Of a stretch of DNA of 64,000 bases, positions 43,870 through 54,308 are shown piece by piece; positions within the stretch are counted from its first letter, which is position 1, and the number at the start of each line of letters is the position of its first letter. A program made the position numbers and the translations under genes. This DNA is from Ophiostoma sp. CBS 140.51 (Eukaryota; Ascomycota; Sordariomycetes; Ophiostomatales; Ophiostomataceae): contig JANSLP010000004.1 in assembly GCA_029298735.1 (NCBI GenBank), positions 248,001 through 312,000 on the forward strand, given 5' to 3'. The notes beneath the pieces are model-generated. The model did not search any database, was not told the DNA's origin, and saw nothing but the letters and a program-made list of their open reading frames with translations.

Positions 43870-44757
43870 ATGCCGCCACTGCTGCAACGTTCAATCCTTT
43901 TGCGATCCCTGCTCTCAACCTCTCTATCGTCTTCAACTGTTCCTGTTGCACCTGCCGCTCGTCGCACCTTTACACGCTTTGCTCCTCTAGCTGCTCCCAA
44001 GAACAGCTCAACCTCCTCGAAACCTTTTTCTCCTACCACCGTCTCTTCCAACTTCTCGACCTCCAGCGGACACAGCGTCCCGTGGAACAAGATGGCCGCC
44101 GAAGACGTCTCCAAGTACCTCCAGCAGTCGCACGAGCGCGTTTTTGAGAGCAACCGTGCCTGGGCTGCCCAGAAAAAGGGCGAGGACCCGACCTTTTTTG
44201 ACAAGCTCGCCGCGGGTCAGACGCCCGAGTACCTGTGGATCGGCTGCAGCGACTCGCGCATCCCCGCCGAGCAGATTACCGGTCTCGGCCCCGGCGAGGC
44301 GTTTGTCCACCGCAACATTGCCAATTTGGTGTGCAACATTGACGTCAATGTCATGGCCGTCGTCAACTATGCCGTCGAGCACCTGCACGTCAAGCACATT
44401 GTCGTCTGCGGCCACTACGGCTGCGGCGGCATCAAGGCGGCCATGACGCCCAAGGACCTGGGCCTGCTGAACCCGTGGCTGCGCAACATCCGCGACGTCT
44501 ACCGACTGCACGAGGCCGAGCTCGATGCGATCAAGGACGAGGCCGCGCGCTACAACCGCCTGGTCGAGCTCAACGTCATAGAGCAGTGCCGCAACGTGAT
44601 CAAGACGGCCGCTGTCCAAAAGATGTACGCCAAGAACGGCTTCCCCATTGTGCACGGCTGGGTCTTTGACTTCCACGACGGTCTGCTCAAGGACCTGAAT
44701 GTCGACTTTAAGAAGATTCTGGCCGACATCCAGAAGATTTACAACCTGACGGAGTAA
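43870..44757 (+). CDS. Beta-class carbonic anhydrase with mitochondrial presequence
   Basis: Intronless, 295 residues from the ATG at 43870. It interconverts CO2 and bicarbonate. Zinc ligands are Cys126, His182 and Cys185, within GCSDSR and CGHYGCGG. Asp128 and Arg130 form the catalytic dyad, so all key residues are present. The first 45 or so residues are rich in Arg, Ser, Leu and Ala with no acids, as in mitochondrial targeting signals. A Ser/Thr linker leads to a second Met (NKMAAEDV) that could start a cytosolic form. It is related to yeast Nce103. Divergent from the GFA gene. Confidence 0.94.
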   Translation: MPPLLQRSILLRSLLSTSLSSSTVPVAPAARRTFTRFAPLAAPKNSSTSSKPFSPTTVSSNFSTSSGHSVPWNKMAAEDVSKYLQQSHERVFESNRAWAAQKKGEDPTFFDKLAAGQTPEYLWIGCSDSRIPAEQITGLGPGEAFVHRNIANLVCNIDVNVMAVVNYAVEHLHVKHIVVCGHYGCGGIKAAMTPKDLGLLNPWLRNIRDVYRLHEAELDAIKDEAARYNRLVELNVIEQCRNVIKTAAVQKMYAKNGFPIVHGWVFDFHDGLLKDLNVDFKKILADIQKIYNLTE

Positions 44758-45646
44758 CCCGTCTCGCGGGTCACATTTAGAATATTCTGGAGACAAGACA
44801 GATAGCTACGGACGAGACGATGGTGAACGATGTCAAGATTGAACGTTGAAAGCACAATTTGCCCGTATCTCTCGTGAAATCTCTCGTAAAGATCTCGCTC
44901 ACTCATCAAATTCTGTTAACGTGTGAGCAATATCTTGGGTGCAAAACGTTTGGGCGAATTAGCGCGGATCGCCGATCTTGTCAGAAAAAGAAAAAAAAGA
45001 GAAAAAATCGGCTATTCAGCTGCCCTGTACAACGTCCGAAATACTGTCATTGGTTGTCAATTATCGTTGCATAAATCAGAGGTACGAAAGTACAAAAGCG
45101 CACAAACGAGAACATGATGAAAAGCAATTGCTTGCTTTTTCCTCGAATTGTTGCAACTCAGTCTGCCACGGAAAGAGCTCAACGCGGTTGAGAGTCCCAA
45201 CAAAGCTGTCAAGCTCCTCTGACAAGCCTTTACACCTGATTGGTCGGTTGTGTTCCTTCTTAACCAGTCTGTACTACGACTTCGCACTGTGATCTCACAC
45301 TGTCTCCACCCAACTGTGGCTGATTGCTCACGCCACACTTTTCAGGCGTGTGCCGTTTGGGCTAGGCGGTGGGCAAGCACCGGCCACCGCTGGGCCAGCA
45401 ACGCGACAGCTCCTGTTTGCCTGGCTAGAGCTTCTTCCATTTGGTGATCCATCCCACATCCTCACTTCAGCCTTCCACCATCAGCTACCAATTCCACCCT
45501 TTACGTCGTCCAACGCAGCACAACCACAGCACTCTTTTGCATTTCGACTCGACTCGCATTTTCGATACTCGAGCACCTCGAATATCCTCCATTCTCCCCT
45601 TCCTCGACACCCGCATCCACATCCACATCCTCCTCAAACCTTCACA
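44758..45646. other. Intergenic region upstream of the proteasome gene
   Basis: 3' flank of the carbonic anhydrase gene, then a CT-rich leader with TCGACTCG words before the proteasome ATG. No gene is seen. Confidence 0.6.
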
Positions 45647-46609
45647 ATGGTATGACGACGACATCTACAACGGTTATGGTCCTCATTGATACTAACACCT
45701 CTCCAGACCTCCATAGGAACCGGCTACGATCTCGCCAACTCCATCTTCTCGCCCGACGGCCGCAACTTCCAGGTCGAATACGCCAACAAGGCCGTCGAAA
45801 ATGGCGGCACCTCCATCGGCATCCGCTGCCGCGACGGCGTTGTCCTCGCCGTCGAGAAGATTGTCGGCTCCAAGCTGCTGAAGCCCGGCGCCAACCGCCG
45901 CATCGCGACTGTCGACCGCCATCTCGGTGTGGCGTTCTCGGGCATGACCCCGGACGGCCGTCACCTGGTCGATCGTGCCCGCGACGAGGCCCGCAACTGG
46001 CGCGAGACGTTCAAGGCGCCCATTGCCACGAGCGAGCTGGCCTCGCGTGTCGGCGGTTTTCTGCAGGCCTACACTTTGTACCAGTCGGTGCGCCCCTTTG
46101 GTGTGACGGCCATCTTGGCCGGTTTCGACAGCGACAAGGACCAGCCCGTGGACGGCGAGGTCGGGTCTGGACCCAAGGTCGGCGCCGGTGGTCGTTCTGA
46201 GGGCAAAAAGCACGGCGGTCCCGCACTCTACATGCTCGAGCCGTCGGGTCTGTACTGGGGCTACTACGGTGCCGCGACCGGCAAGGGCCGCCAGGCCGCC
46301 AAGGCCGAGCTCGAGAAGCTGGACCTGGCCATTGACGAGACGACGGGCGAGGGCGGCATTTCGCTGGAGCAGGGCGTCAAGGAGGCGGCACGTATTATTT
46401 ACGTGGCACACGACGACAACAAGGACAAGGAGTTTGAGCTGGAGATGACGTGGATCAGCACGACCGAAGGCCCGACAGGTGGTCGCCATGTCGAGGTGCC
46501 GCGGGCGCTGCGGCTGGAGGCAGAGCGTCTGGCCAAGAAGAGTCTGGAGGGCGACGACGACGAGGACGACAAGAAGGACGACGACAAGATGGAGGAGGAT
46601 GATGAGTAG
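45647..46609 (+). CDS. pre10: 20S proteasome subunit alpha 7 (PRE10/PSMA3 type)
   Basis: Spliced, 301 residues. The first coding exon is the ATG alone (45647-45649). The intron is 45650-45706 (57 bp, GTATGA donor, ACTAAC branch, CAG acceptor) and exon 2 runs to 46609. The N-terminus has the alpha-subunit signature GTGYDLANSIFSPDGR followed by FQVEYANKAVENGG, which gates the core particle. LYMLEPSGLYWGYYGAATGKGRQ is diagnostic of alpha 7. A Gly-rich insert of about 24 residues (VDGEVGSGP..) precedes that strand, as I recall for filamentous ascomycete orthologues. The acidic Asp/Glu/Lys tail is also typical. It forms part of the outer rings of the 20S proteasome and has no proteolytic Thr. Confidence 0.95.
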
Positions 46610-46983
46610 GGATAGACTTGGCTTATGGAAAGGTTTTCTTCTTTAGGCACAAATGACACGCATTCATGGATACGAAAAAGTGCATGAGAGTGACGTTGAT
46701 TTGGTTGAAGGCCTATTGAAATGTATTATAGCATGCAGCGACAGACATGGAAAAATGGCTGCTTCCGTTGTCTTTTTAGTACGGCGAATCTCATGAGTAA
46801 TTGGGAGCTGTCCAGTGGATGTGATATCGTGACATGGCTTGTTTATTATTATTGACTTGATATGCCAACTGTCCAATGTGAATATGAAGCAGTATAAATT
46901 ACAGAAAATACAGATAATGCAGGTCTATTATGGACACGCTTTTCATGTCTTCACCTTCACCTCTTCTCTATGCACGCCATGCA
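46610..46983. other. Convergent intergenic stretch
   Basis: AT-rich 3' flanks of the proteasome and pol5 genes. No gene is seen. Confidence 0.6.
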
Positions 46984-49900
46984 CTACTGCCCTCTCGCTG
47001 CGTTCTGGCACCAGTTGTACCAGTCTGTGAAGAGCGACGTCCGCACGCTCCAGCCGTCCAGCACCCACCGGTCCTGTGTCGAGCGGTAGACGTCGGCTAC
47101 ACGCTGGTAGGCGGCAGCACGCTCGTCGCTTCCAGCTGCCGTGGCAGCCCACAGTGTCGACGCAATCGCCAGGCTGGCCGTCGACACAGCGGCAGCGAAA
47201 GCGCGGCTCTCCGTCTTGTCGTTGGCCGCTACGTGCAGCTCCTCCAGAATTGCGGCGGCATCATCGAGGTCGACGGATACGGACACGTCTGTGGTCGACG
47301 ACCGTCCCTTCTTCAGCTGCTTGGGCACTTCCTGCACGATCCGCGCCGCCTTTTGTGAGAGGGCGGGCTCTTTGGTATCGCGGATGAGCACGACCAGCGG
47401 GAGGAGCAGACGGAACAACAACAGTAGGTTGGCAGAGTTGTCGGACGGCGCCTTCTTGACATACGTCTCGACCAAGTCCAGAACGCGGTGCTTGAACCCG
47501 ACGACACGCTTGCGGGCCTCGTCGCGCTCCTTCTTGTGGGAGTCGGTCTTGTTGCGAATGAGGGCCAAGTGGCCGGCCAGGTGGTCGTCGAGGCGCAGCA
47601 TGGCCTCGTCGCTCATGTCGGACTCGTTGTCGCTGTCGTCGTCGTCCCCCTCCTCCTCCTTCTTGTCAGCGTCGTCACCCTCCTCGAGCAAGTGTTTGCC
47701 GTAGGTCTTGCGGAGAGCGGCCTCGAGACTGTCGTCGGCAGCATCGTCACCCTTCTTGCCCTTGGCCTTGGCCATCTTGTCATCCTCCTCCTCATCGGCC
47801 TCCTCTTCATCCGAATCAGACTCTTCGCTGTCGTCGCTGTCACCGCTGTCCTCGTCGTCGCTCGACTTGACACCCTCGGCCAAAGCAGTGACATCGCCAT
47901 CGGCGTCCATGTCCATCATCACGACACTGTTGTCATCATCGTCATCATCGTCGTCCTCACCGTCCTCATCGCCACTGTCCTCCTCCTCATCTTCACCCTC
48001 CTGGTTGAATAGCGTGCGATACCCCGAAGTGTTCTCCTCGGCCGCCAGCACATCCGTCAGGTTGTCCAGCGCCTCGGCCGACATAAACGGCGTGAAGGCC
48101 TCAAAGACTTGCAGCGACGTCTGGCGGGTCAGCTGTGACGACTCGGCGAGGAGAGCCAGCAAAACTTCCGTCAGGACCTGGCCGATATCGGGCTCGCCGT
48201 GTTCGTGGTCGTCATCATCTTCATCAGAGTCGACCTCTGCCTTCTTCGACTTCTTCGCCTTCTTGCCCTTCTTCTCCTTAGGCTCCTCCTTCTTGCCACT
48301 GCGGGCCAGAGCCGCCGTCAACTTATCACCACAGGCCTGGATGTCGTCGAGCACCTCGATAGCGTCCGCCCGCGGCTCGTGGTAAAGCTGCAGGAGGGAG
48401 ACGGCCAGAAGCACGGCCAGACCTTGACGAGCACGCGAGGCAGCCGCGGCGTCACCATTCTTCTTGGACGACTTTGTTGGTGCAACATCAAAGGCGGCCA
48501 GAAGTTGCTGTAACTGCTTCCGCGCAGCCAAGACACACTCCTTGATCTCGCCCGTCATGTCGACACCGACCGACTCGGGCTCAATGGCGCGGACCGTCCG
48601 GCAAAATGAGGCAAAGTCGTCGGGGCGCTTGAGCAGTGCACCAGCAGCTGACAGCAACGATTTACGGGCGGCAGCCAACGTCTTTTCGTTGAGTTCCGGG
48701 AAGGCGTCGGCCACGGGGGCTGGTGCAGCCGACTTGGACTTTTTCTTTTTCTTGTCACCGTTCGTCTCAGTGGTGACAGCCACAACAGAACCCACCGTAG
48801 GGTAGGCCAGCTCGGCCAGTGCCTGGAAGGCGATGCTGCTGACAGATGCCTCGCCCGTCTGAGCAGAGGCGGCTGTCTCTGCACCAGCACGGCTCACGAG
48901 GCGGAAGAGGTACTCGGCGTAGATGCGGAACGGCTTCTGGTCGCTGTTAGCATCGGGCGCCTGCAGAGCACCCATGCGCAGCAGACGCACAACCTCGTCG
49001 ATGCTCTCGCTGTCGGCAAACCGCAAAATCTTCTCGACAGGGCGGGTGCCATCGCCCGTGCCCTTGACGCGCTCGTCAAACTCGTAGACGCCGTGGGACT
49101 GGGGCGCGCTACCCAGCAGACAGGCAAGCACGGGTGCCAAGATGTGCGGGTTCTCCTCGACCTGGCGCTCAATCACCTTGAGAACTTGGACGGCGGCACG
49201 GTGCAGGCGGGGTGTCGGGTTGGACGCCTGGTTCATGAGGCAGGCCATCAGGTTGTTGCTAAACAGGCTGGGACGGATGGCCTCTTCGATTTCGCTGGCG
49301 TCGGTCGCCTTGTCGGCCATGGCGGTGCACAGAGCCAGAGCCTTTTGGAAGACCTTGAGGCCCGTAAGCTTCTGGTGGTCCGAGGCTCCCTTGGCAAAGT
49401 AGACTTGGTCCACAACGGCCACCCAAAAGGCATCAAAGCGTTTGGCAGCGCCGCCCACAAGCAGCTCGTTCAGCAGCAGGTCCCAGACAAAGGGCAGCTG
49501 TGCAGATGCGTTGCCCTGCTTCGTCTTGGGTCCCGCCTCGTCGTCGCCGCTGCCACTGTTCTTGAGCACGGCCACAACGTCCTTGTGCGAGCCGGGCGCC
49601 AGAGGACTCGTCCACGGCGCTGGCAGGGCCATCTCCGGAAACCGGGCCAGCGCCGCCAGCCACATACCCAGACCCTCGGGTGTCTTGGCCAGGCTGTCAC
49701 CGTTAGTGTCGGACGCCACGGTTTGGAGAGTTGCAGCGACAGTCGCTTCGTCGGGAAGACGGCCCCGGGCAATCGCCTGCACAACGACAAAACACGCCTG
49801 TGACCGCAGCCACACCTTTTTGTGGCCCAGCTGCAGCAGGCGCTCCAGCAACGAGTCCCAGAAGCTGACGCGGCCATTGTCGCCGGGCCCAAACAAAATG

Positions 49901-50550
49901 CCCGACTCGACAAAGCTCTGCAGGCCAAACAGCAGGCCCCAGTAGTGGTCGCGCTCTTCCTGGCCGGGCAGGTTGGCGGCCGGTTTCGTTTTCTCGAGGA
50001 GAAGGTCGAGAAGTTTGTCGAATGTGAGGTTGGGGTAGGTCGAAGCGTAGTCCACCTTGTCGGACGACTTGGCTTCGCCCTTGCGGCCAAACAGCTGGCC
50101 CAGCAGTTCCGACAGCACGTAGCTGAACCCGACACGGGACGCCTCGCTGCCGCTCGCAAGTCCGCGCAGCAGCCGGCGCTCCAGGTGTCTGAGCAGGACA
50201 GACTCCGACACCGACTCGGACAAGCCGCTGCCCAGCAGAGCCGACACAATCACATCGGCTGCCCTGATGCGGTCCTCAACGTCGGCACTGCCCAGCAGCT
50301 TGTACAGCCGCCGCTCTCGGTCGTGGTCGGCGCGCGACAGGTCCGAAGCGAAGAGCGTCTTGTTGCTGAGGAGCGTCTCCTTTTCTTCGGGGCTCTCGCC
50401 CGGTGCAAACGTCACTGGCAAAACACCAGTTGTCTGCTGGTTCTCGGCATCGCTGTCGTCAACGTCGACAATTCGGGCTCGCTTGTTGTTGTTGTTGTTG
50501 CCGCCGTTTTGCTGGCCGTTGGCCTTGCCGGACCGCTTTCTCTTGCCCAT
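46984..50550 (-). CDS. pol5: Pol5/MYBBP1A family nucleolar protein
   Basis: Intronless, 1,188 residues. It starts with a basic KRKR and KRAR nuclear signal. The long body of HEAT-like helices begins with LFASDLSRADHDRERRLYKLLGSADVEDR and includes YWGLLFGLQSFVESGILF, the usual family landmarks. Two acidic Asp/Glu clusters lie at about residues 765-785 and 850-970, separated by a basic/helical part, and a helical C-terminus follows. Although named DNA polymerase V (phi), the family has no real polymerase fold. It works in the nucleolus on rDNA transcription and rRNA/60S processing. It is longer than yeast Pol5 (1,022) because of the acidic tracts. Same strand as nop14 upstream. Confidence 0.92.
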   Translation of the reverse strand: MGKRKRSGKANGQQNGGNNNNNKRARIVDVDDSDAENQQTTGVLPVTFAPGESPEEKETLLSNKTLFASDLSRADHDRERRLYKLLGSADVEDRIRAADVIVSALLGSGLSESVSESVLLRHLERRLLRGLASGSEASRVGFSYVLSELLGQLFGRKGEAKSSDKVDYASTYPNLTFDKLLDLLLEKTKPAANLPGQEERDHYWGLLFGLQSFVESGILFGPGDNGRVSFWDSLLERLLQLGHKKVWLRSQACFVVVQAIARGRLPDEATVAATLQTVASDTNGDSLAKTPEGLGMWLAALARFPEMALPAPWTSPLAPGSHKDVVAVLKNSGSGDDEAGPKTKQGNASAQLPFVWDLLLNELLVGGAAKRFDAFWVAVVDQVYFAKGASDHQKLTGLKVFQKALALCTAMADKATDASEIEEAIRPSLFSNNLMACLMNQASNPTPRLHRAAVQVLKVIERQVEENPHILAPVLACLLGSAPQSHGVYEFDERVKGTGDGTRPVEKILRFADSESIDEVVRLLRMGALQAPDANSDQKPFRIYAEYLFRLVSRAGAETAASAQTGEASVSSIAFQALAELAYPTVGSVVAVTTETNGDKKKKKSKSAAPAPVADAFPELNEKTLAAARKSLLSAAGALLKRPDDFASFCRTVRAIEPESVGVDMTGEIKECVLAARKQLQQLLAAFDVAPTKSSKKNGDAAAASRARQGLAVLLAVSLLQLYHEPRADAIEVLDDIQACGDKLTAALARSGKKEEPKEKKGKKAKKSKKAEVDSDEDDDDHEHGEPDIGQVLTEVLLALLAESSQLTRQTSLQVFEAFTPFMSAEALDNLTDVLAAEENTSGYRTLFNQEGEDEEEDSGDEDGEDDDDDDDDNSVVMMDMDADGDVTALAEGVKSSDDEDSGDSDDSEESDSDEEEADEEEDDKMAKAKGKKGDDAADDSLEAALRKTYGKHLLEEGDDADKKEEEGDDDDSDNESDMSDEAMLRLDDHLAGHLALIRNKTDSHKKERDEARKRVVGFKHRVLDLVETYVKKAPSDNSANLLLLFRLLLPLVVLIRDTKEPALSQKAARIVQEVPKQLKKGRSSTTDVSVSVDLDDAAAILEELHVAANDKTESRAFAAAVSTASLAIASTLWAATAAGSDERAAAYQRVADVYRSTQDRWVLDGWSVRTSLFTDWYNWCQNAARGQ

Positions 50551-51341
50551 TGTGTGTGATTGTGGGGCGTAGGTAGGAGTTTTCGAAGTGGTCGAGACGG
50601 ATTGGTGGGACTGAGTGTTGTTGTGTCGTTTCGTCTCCTCGTCGACTTCTGTCGTCTTAAATTTGCTGTAGAAGCTCCAGCGGTGTCAGGAAGGCTCGAT
50701 GCCGCTAAGAAATTTAATTTTTGGGCGGGCAGAAAAATTTCGGCGGTCAACAAGAAAAAGGCCTGGGATGGGTAAGAGGTGTGGGTCACCGCCTTCTTCA
50801 TTCGGACACTAACAACATGAGAAGGCAAGCGTATCTCATCTCATCTTCATCGACAACAGGTTGTTTTCTATTTTCACTTGAATAGAATGCATTCTAACAT
50901 GCGTATAAGTGCTTTCTGTATTTTTAAGATAAGATAGTAGCCCGAATGTTTGTTTTTTGTTTTTTTTTAAAAAAAGCTAGAAAATGGCCTTCAAAAATAA
51001 AATTAAAAAGAGCGAAAATGAAAAATAAGTCATGAAAGCCTGCACATCTCCTGACCAGAGCATTCTTACGACTTCATTCATGTTCATAAAGTTCAATTCA
51101 CTCCATCATACACCAACCTCATACATCACGCTTGAACAGACAAATCACCAAACAATGTACTTTCAATTCTTGCTTTTCCGTCTCTTCTAGTAGCTATGAC
51201 CCATGAACAAAGTACGCAAAAAAGTATATAAAAGACAGACCCATGTGCCCATGCAATGTAAACAATGACAATGACAAGTGCAGAACAAGAAACAAAGCCA
51301 GACAAATGAAATATTCAACTCCTTCCCACCAACCGTCACAC
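50551..51341. other. Promoter of pol5 and 3' flank of nop14
   Basis: AT-rich toward nop14. About 180 bp before the pol5 ATG, AGAAAAATTTC at 50731-50741 is one base from the RRPE element of ribosome-biogenesis genes. No gene is seen. Confidence 0.55.
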
Positions 51342-54308
51342 CTACTTCCGCTTCCGTGCTTGCCGCTCGCGCTCGTAGGCATTGGCCTCGCGGCCTTCGG
51401 AGCCCTGGATCTCGGCCACCAGCCGCTTGTACTTCTTCTCGTACGCGGCGTCCTTTGCCTTTTTGATCTTGAGCTTCTCGCGCTGCATAAAGTGGGCGTC
51501 CTTGCGCAGCTCGCGCAGGGCACCCTTGCGTTCGCGCTTGAACTCGGCCTGCAGCTTGGCGGCCTCGGCGCGCTCGCGGTTGGGGTCGTAGTGCTTGTCC
51601 GGGTCGAACTCGTCCTCGAAGCGGGGCACAAAGGTGCGAATGGCGAGCGGGCGGTGGTGGTGCAGTTCGAGGGGACGGCGGGCCAGGTGGGCCAGACGCT
51701 GGGCGGCGTCGATCTGCGCGGCGAGACGGTCGACCTCCTTGTTGAGCGGCGGGGGAAGCTGGCTGCGGCAGGTTTTGGTGTTTCTCAAATGATGGAGGAC
51801 GGCGCGACAGGGCTCAAGCGTCTCGTAGAGGGACGCCTTACCCGTCCACAAATTGGTGGCGGCGTCGTTGAGCAGGGCGAGGGCGGTGCTGAACAGAGCG
51901 GCTTTGAGTTCGTTGGTCTCTGACGAGGACTTGGCGTCGGATATCCGCAGCTTGCGTACGCTCTTGACGGATTGGGCCTTCTCGATGCGCACACCACGCA
52001 CGGGCGTGTGGACAGGGAAATGGCCCGTGGCCGGGTTGGCCAGCGCATCGGAGCCGACGGGCGCGAGGGCCAGCAGCGTGTTGAGCACGTAATTGACCAT
52101 CTCAGGCACGTAGCGCTTGGATAGGCGTTGGTACTGGCACAGCAGTGTGCACACATACAGGCCCGTGGCGTAGTCGGCCAGCGAGCGCGGCGGTGCCTGC
52201 TCGAGGTAGCGTGCCATGGCCAGCATTGCGGGTGTGATGACCTGGTGGAAGTGGTCCGATGTAGGGAACACAGAACCGGCGGCCGTCAGGATGGCGAGGT
52301 CGCCGCTGTTAAGAGCAATGGCACGGCTGTCGGCTTTGGTCTTGGACTTATTGGAATCGTCACCAATGGCAATGCCCTCCATGGCAGCAAGGTGCGTGCG
52401 GAAGGCGACAGCCACCTCAATGGGCACCGTCTTGGCGAGCGAGTGGATGTGGCGGACGAGGCTCTCAATGGTGGCGTAGGGCGGTTCGTCGCCGTTGGCC
52501 AGGTAAGCAATGTGCTCGACAAGGGCGGCGGCAAAGTGGCCAAGACGGTCCTTGTTGCCGTGGTCCAGCTTCGGGTGGTAGAGAGCACGAATACGCTGGA
52601 CAACTGTCGGCAGCTTGGCGACGGGCACGTCTTCGAGGACGACCAGCAGCTCGGCATGCGTCTGTGGGCAGGGGAAGGTGTATGGCACACCGTCGTCGTC
52701 GAGGCCCTTGGGCGCCGTCGAGGGCAGCTTGCCGGCATTGGCAAAGACGGTGTTCTTCTTCTCGTCTTCGGTCAAGAGGCCGCGAATAAACTCGTCTTCC
52801 TCCTCCTCATTATCCTCTCCCTCCTCGCCATCCTCGTTGCCACTGTCGTCCTCATCGCTCTCGTCAACATCGACCTCGGATCCGCTAAAGACCAGGTCGT
52901 CGTCAATCAAGAAGTCGTCCTCGTCGTCAAAGCCCAGCTCGGCCGCCGTATGCTTGACCTTGATGCCCTGACCCAGGTTGAACTCGTCCTCCTCGTAGTC
53001 CTCGCGGAGAATCTGCACAGCAGGGCCGTCCTCCTTGTCCTTCTTGTCCTTCTTATCCTTGCTCTTCTTGGTTCCCTTTCCACCCTCGTCGCTCTCGTCG
53101 TCGCTGCCGTTGCCACCCTCGTTGTAGCCAATCTCGCCGTTCATGCGCCGCAGCCGGCTCTCCTCGAGCTTCTTGAGGTGTTCCGACTGTTCGTTGGCAA
53201 TCTCCTCTTCGGTCTTGGTGCGCGTCGACGGCTCTGCCTTCTTGTCCTGGATCAGCTGCCGCAGCCGCACATCGTACGTCTTGTCAAAAGCGTCCTTATC
53301 AAAGGGAGCACCGATAATGGGCGCCACGTCCTGGCCTTGCGGGGTGGGCTTGACGGGCTTTGTGGAGAGTAGGGTTTGCAGTTCCGGCAGCATCTTGTCG
53401 AGCTCGGCGCGCACGTCGTCGTCGGTCTCCTTGGCCAGCTGGCGCTCGTACTTGTAGTACTTGGACTTGGCAATGACCTCCTCCATAACTTCCTTTTTGC
53501 TCTTTTTGCGTTCCGGTGCGCCGTCCTCTCCGTTTGTAGCAGCACCAGTTCCCTCCTCCTTGTCGCCAAACAGCTCGTCGTGCATGCGCTTGAGCTGCTT
53601 CTTCTTGTACGCACGCTCCGGGTCCTCGTCTTCGTCTTCGTCGCTGCCGGCTAGGTCCTCCTCGTCAAAGTCGTCTTTGATTTCGCCAACGTCGCCGTCT
53701 TCATCGTCGTCGTCAAACTTTCGGCGCCCGCGCAAATCGCCAAAGGAGAGGCTCTTGCCCATGTGTGTCAGGCCGCCGTCGTCAGCGTCGCCCAGGAAGT
53801 TGCTGTCACCCTCCTCCAAGTCAAAGATGGCACCCTTCTTGTTGTGCATGCGCTGCTTCTCAAAGGTGAAACGTTCGAGAGCACGCTCCTCGGGCGTCAT
53901 GTTCGGATCGCCCTCGCCCAACCGCCGATCCAGAATACCGCCGACCTTGTTCCGCCGCTGCATGTCGAGCAATAGAGTCGCCCGCCGCTTCTCCTCGCCT
54001 TTTGACAAGGAAACAGTCGGCCGGCCCTTGATGCCGCGCAAACTCTCGGGGACCTGGGACGCCTTGAGGCTGGTGACGGGGAACTTGGGCCCGCGCGCAT
54101 TCATCTTGAACTGGAACGGGTTGAACTGCTCGCGGATCGTTTCCAAGGCCGCCGACTTCTTGAGCCGCTTGTCGCCACCCCGGCCGGCCGCCTGGTTGGC
54201 CCGGGCTTCCTCGGCGGCCTGTTTCTTTTGCTTTTTGGACTTTTGCGGGCCAATGATGCCCTGGTCCAGCAGCGAGGCCTTGAGCCTCTTGAGCTGCGAG
54301 CCTGCCAT
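51342..54308 (-). CDS. nop14: Nop14, small-subunit processome factor
   Basis: Intronless, 988 residues from the ATG at 54308, chosen because MAGSQLKRLKASL with IIGPQKSKKQKK is the normal Nop14 start. An in-frame ATG at 54500 would add 64 non-conserved residues. Other landmarks are NPFQFKMNARGPKFPV, NKVGGILDRRLGE and FTFEKQRMHNKKGAIFDLEE. Long acidic clusters are mixed with Lys-rich KKSKDKKDKKDKE. The C-terminus has a basic coiled coil with KLQAEFKRERKGALRELRKD, all typical. Nop14 binds Noc4 and Emg1 and is needed for 18S rRNA maturation and 40S export from the nucleolus. Confidence 0.95.
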   Translation of the reverse strand: MAGSQLKRLKASLLDQGIIGPQKSKKQKKQAAEEARANQAAGRGGDKRLKKSAALETIREQFNPFQFKMNARGPKFPVTSLKASQVPESLRGIKGRPTVSLSKGEEKRRATLLLDMQRRNKVGGILDRRLGEGDPNMTPEERALERFTFEKQRMHNKKGAIFDLEEGDSNFLGDADDGGLTHMGKSLSFGDLRGRRKFDDDDEDGDVGEIKDDFDEEDLAGSDEDEDEDPERAYKKKQLKRMHDELFGDKEEGTGAATNGEDGAPERKKSKKEVMEEVIAKSKYYKYERQLAKETDDDVRAELDKMLPELQTLLSTKPVKPTPQGQDVAPIIGAPFDKDAFDKTYDVRLRQLIQDKKAEPSTRTKTEEEIANEQSEHLKKLEESRLRRMNGEIGYNEGGNGSDDESDEGGKGTKKSKDKKDKKDKEDGPAVQILREDYEEDEFNLGQGIKVKHTAAELGFDDEDDFLIDDDLVFSGSEVDVDESDEDDSGNEDGEEGEDNEEEEDEFIRGLLTEDEKKNTVFANAGKLPSTAPKGLDDDGVPYTFPCPQTHAELLVVLEDVPVAKLPTVVQRIRALYHPKLDHGNKDRLGHFAAALVEHIAYLANGDEPPYATIESLVRHIHSLAKTVPIEVAVAFRTHLAAMEGIAIGDDSNKSKTKADSRAIALNSGDLAILTAAGSVFPTSDHFHQVITPAMLAMARYLEQAPPRSLADYATGLYVCTLLCQYQRLSKRYVPEMVNYVLNTLLALAPVGSDALANPATGHFPVHTPVRGVRIEKAQSVKSVRKLRISDAKSSSETNELKAALFSTALALLNDAATNLWTGKASLYETLEPCRAVLHHLRNTKTCRSQLPPPLNKEVDRLAAQIDAAQRLAHLARRPLELHHHRPLAIRTFVPRFEDEFDPDKHYDPNRERAEAAKLQAEFKRERKGALRELRKDAHFMQREKLKIKKAKDAAYEKKYKRLVAEIQGSEGREANAYERERQARKRK

